5,940 bases of DNA from Phenylobacterium sp. (GTDB lineage Bacteria > Pseudomonadota > Alphaproteobacteria > Caulobacterales > Caulobacteraceae), in contig JAHUZY010000452.1 in the NCBI GenBank assembly GCA_019264505.1, positions 1 to 5,940 on the forward strand. Direction: 5' to 3'. The translations under genes and the position numbers were made by a program. Under the pieces are notes generated by a model. The model was not told the origin of the DNA. It saw only the letters and a program-made list of their open reading frames with translations, and did no database searches. Positions 5,738 through 5,940 of this stretch are shown piece after piece (positions within the stretch are counted from its first letter, which is position 1; each line of letters begins with the position of its first letter).

Positions 5738-5777
5738 CCTGCACAGAACTGTCATGTTTCCGTTGGGGAGCTGTCAC
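5738..5777 (+). promoter_or_regulatory. Pho-box array, predicted PhoB binding site
   Basis: Seven-base units recur every 11 bases: CCTGCAC (5738), CTGTCAT (5749), CCGTTGG (5760) and CTGTCAC (5771). The second and fourth match the E. coli Pho-box half-site CTGTCAY exactly; the first and third match at 4 and 3 of 7 positions. PhoB binds direct repeats of this unit at 11-base spacing and replaces the -35 element. The array is 105 bases upstream of the ATG at 5883 and in the same direction, so that gene is predicted to be induced by phosphate starvation. Confidence 0.65.
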
Positions 5778-5787
5778 GCAGCCTACC

Positions 5788-5793
5788 TAGAAG
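5788..5793 (+). promoter_or_regulatory. Candidate -10 element downstream of the Pho box
   Basis: TAGAAG matches TATAAT at four of six positions and begins 10 bases after the last CTGTCAC. As I recall, this is the same spacing as at the E. coli pstS promoter. Transcription would start near 5800, giving a leader of roughly 80 bases. Confidence 0.4.
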
Positions 5794-5818
5794 GGCGGTC
5801 GGGCAAGCGGGCGTTCAG

Positions 5819-5833
5819 ATCTCACGGTGAGAT
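5819..5833. promoter_or_regulatory. Perfect 7+7 palindrome in the leader of the last gene
   Basis: ATCTCAC at 5819-5825 and GTGAGAT at 5827-5833 are perfect arms about a single central G, with two more matching pairs outside one mismatch (5816-5817 with 5835-5836). A 1-base loop is too tight for an RNA hairpin of full length, which favours a DNA operator for a dimeric repressor. It lies downstream of the predicted -10, a typical repressor position. Confidence 0.5.
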
Positions 5834-5872
5834 TTGGGGACAGCCGGCGGCTGCGCAATTCAACGCGACGGC

Positions 5873-5876
5873 GGAG
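5873..5876 (+). promoter_or_regulatory. Ribosome binding site of the right-edge gene
   Basis: GGAG lies 6 bases before the ATG at 5883 and supports that ATG as a true start. Confidence 0.65.
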
Positions 5877-5882
5877 AGCAAG

Positions 5883-5940
5883 ATGACCGGCACCACCACC
5901 CTGAGAAACCTGCTGATCACTTCGATCAGCGCCATGGCCC
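5883..5940 (+). CDS. Partial gene, signal-peptide-like start, predicted Pho regulon member
   Basis: Only the first 19 codons are inside the window and the frame is open to the right edge. The residues seen (MTGTTTLRNLL, then ITSISAMA) have one Arg followed by a hydrophobic stretch, like the start of a Sec signal peptide. The ATG has a well-placed GGAG site, and the Pho-box-like promoter lies upstream in the same direction. Together these suggest an exported protein made under phosphate limitation, such as a PstS-type phosphate-binding protein, an exported phosphatase or a porin. The sequence seen is too short to choose among them, so no family is assigned. Confidence 0.65.
   Translation, partial: MTGTTTLRNLLITSISAMA

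Larger units (their letters stand above)
5582..5882 (+). promoter_or_regulatory. 301-base gene-free region rich in regulatory-looking repeats
   Basis: No credible gene lies here. In order it holds a GC hairpin at the end of the channel gene (5585-5601); GTTC/GAAC arms 7 bases apart (5631-5634, 5642-5645); an interrupted inverted repeat at 5680-5703; a GANTC methylation site at 5711-5715 inside a CCGGG/CCCGG stem (5707-5723); a Pho-box-like array (5738-5777) with a -10 candidate (5788-5793); a perfect palindrome (5819-5833); and a small hairpin, CAGCC/GGCTG (5841-5853). The density is high for a single promoter region. Confidence 0.6.

Noticed and set aside
4793..5755. 320-codon minus-strand frame opposite the ion channel
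   Set aside because: Antisense to the TTTGYGD channel, no domain, composition of a shadow frame.
5606..5830. 74-codon plus-strand frame in the gene-free region
   Set aside because: It lacks a Shine-Dalgarno site, has no similarity I recognise, and covers the inverted repeats and Pho-box array, which explain the region better.
1..5940. CRISPR arrays, tRNA or rRNA genes, insertion sequences, toxin-antitoxin or defence genes
   Set aside because: No spaced direct repeats, cloverleaf sequence, transposase motifs or target duplications, and no small toxin-antitoxin pair, were seen on either strand.

Overview
The window is about two-thirds G+C by eye and codes with the strong third-position GC bias of a high-GC alphaproteobacterium. 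The gene content, the N-terminal sequences, and a palindromic intergenic repeat of an alphaproteobacterial type point to Caulobacterales (Caulobacter/Phenylobacterium-like). This placement is inference; there is no rRNA or marker gene to confirm it.

Layout from left to right. Positions 1-75 are a very C-rich leader with a Shine-Dalgarno site. An exported RidA/YjgF-family protein (76-564, +) follows. After a 103-base gap comes an SLC13/DASS-type anion permease (668-1921, +). A 51-base palindromic repeat (1918-1968) begins at the permease stop codon and fills most of the gap to the next, convergent gene. On the minus strand a two-gene operon runs from right to left: an MscS-family mechanosensitive channel (4538-3357), then trehalose-6-phosphate synthase otsA (3357-1984). 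The two genes are joined by a TGATG stop/start overlap. Divergent from this operon is a six-TM K+-type ion channel with a C-terminal zinc ribbon (4727-5581, +). A 301-base gene-free stretch (5582-5882) follows. It is rich in inverted repeats and carries an array that looks like a PhoB-binding Pho box with a -10 element at the expected spacing. It leads into the first 19 codons of a further gene (5883 onward) that begins like a signal peptide.

The central three genes form a coherent turgor and osmotic-stress group. MscS releases solutes on hypo-osmotic shock, OtsA makes the precursor of the compatible solute trehalose, and the divergent channel probably moves K+. The otsB phosphatase that normally completes trehalose synthesis is not in the window. 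The permease and RidA protein have no demonstrable link to this group. The gene at the right edge is predicted to be phosphate-regulated. Nothing here is a clear novel multi-gene system; the points most worth checking are the Pho-box promoter, the palindromic repeat, the coupled mscS-otsA pair with the divergent channel, and the zinc-ribbon tail of that channel.
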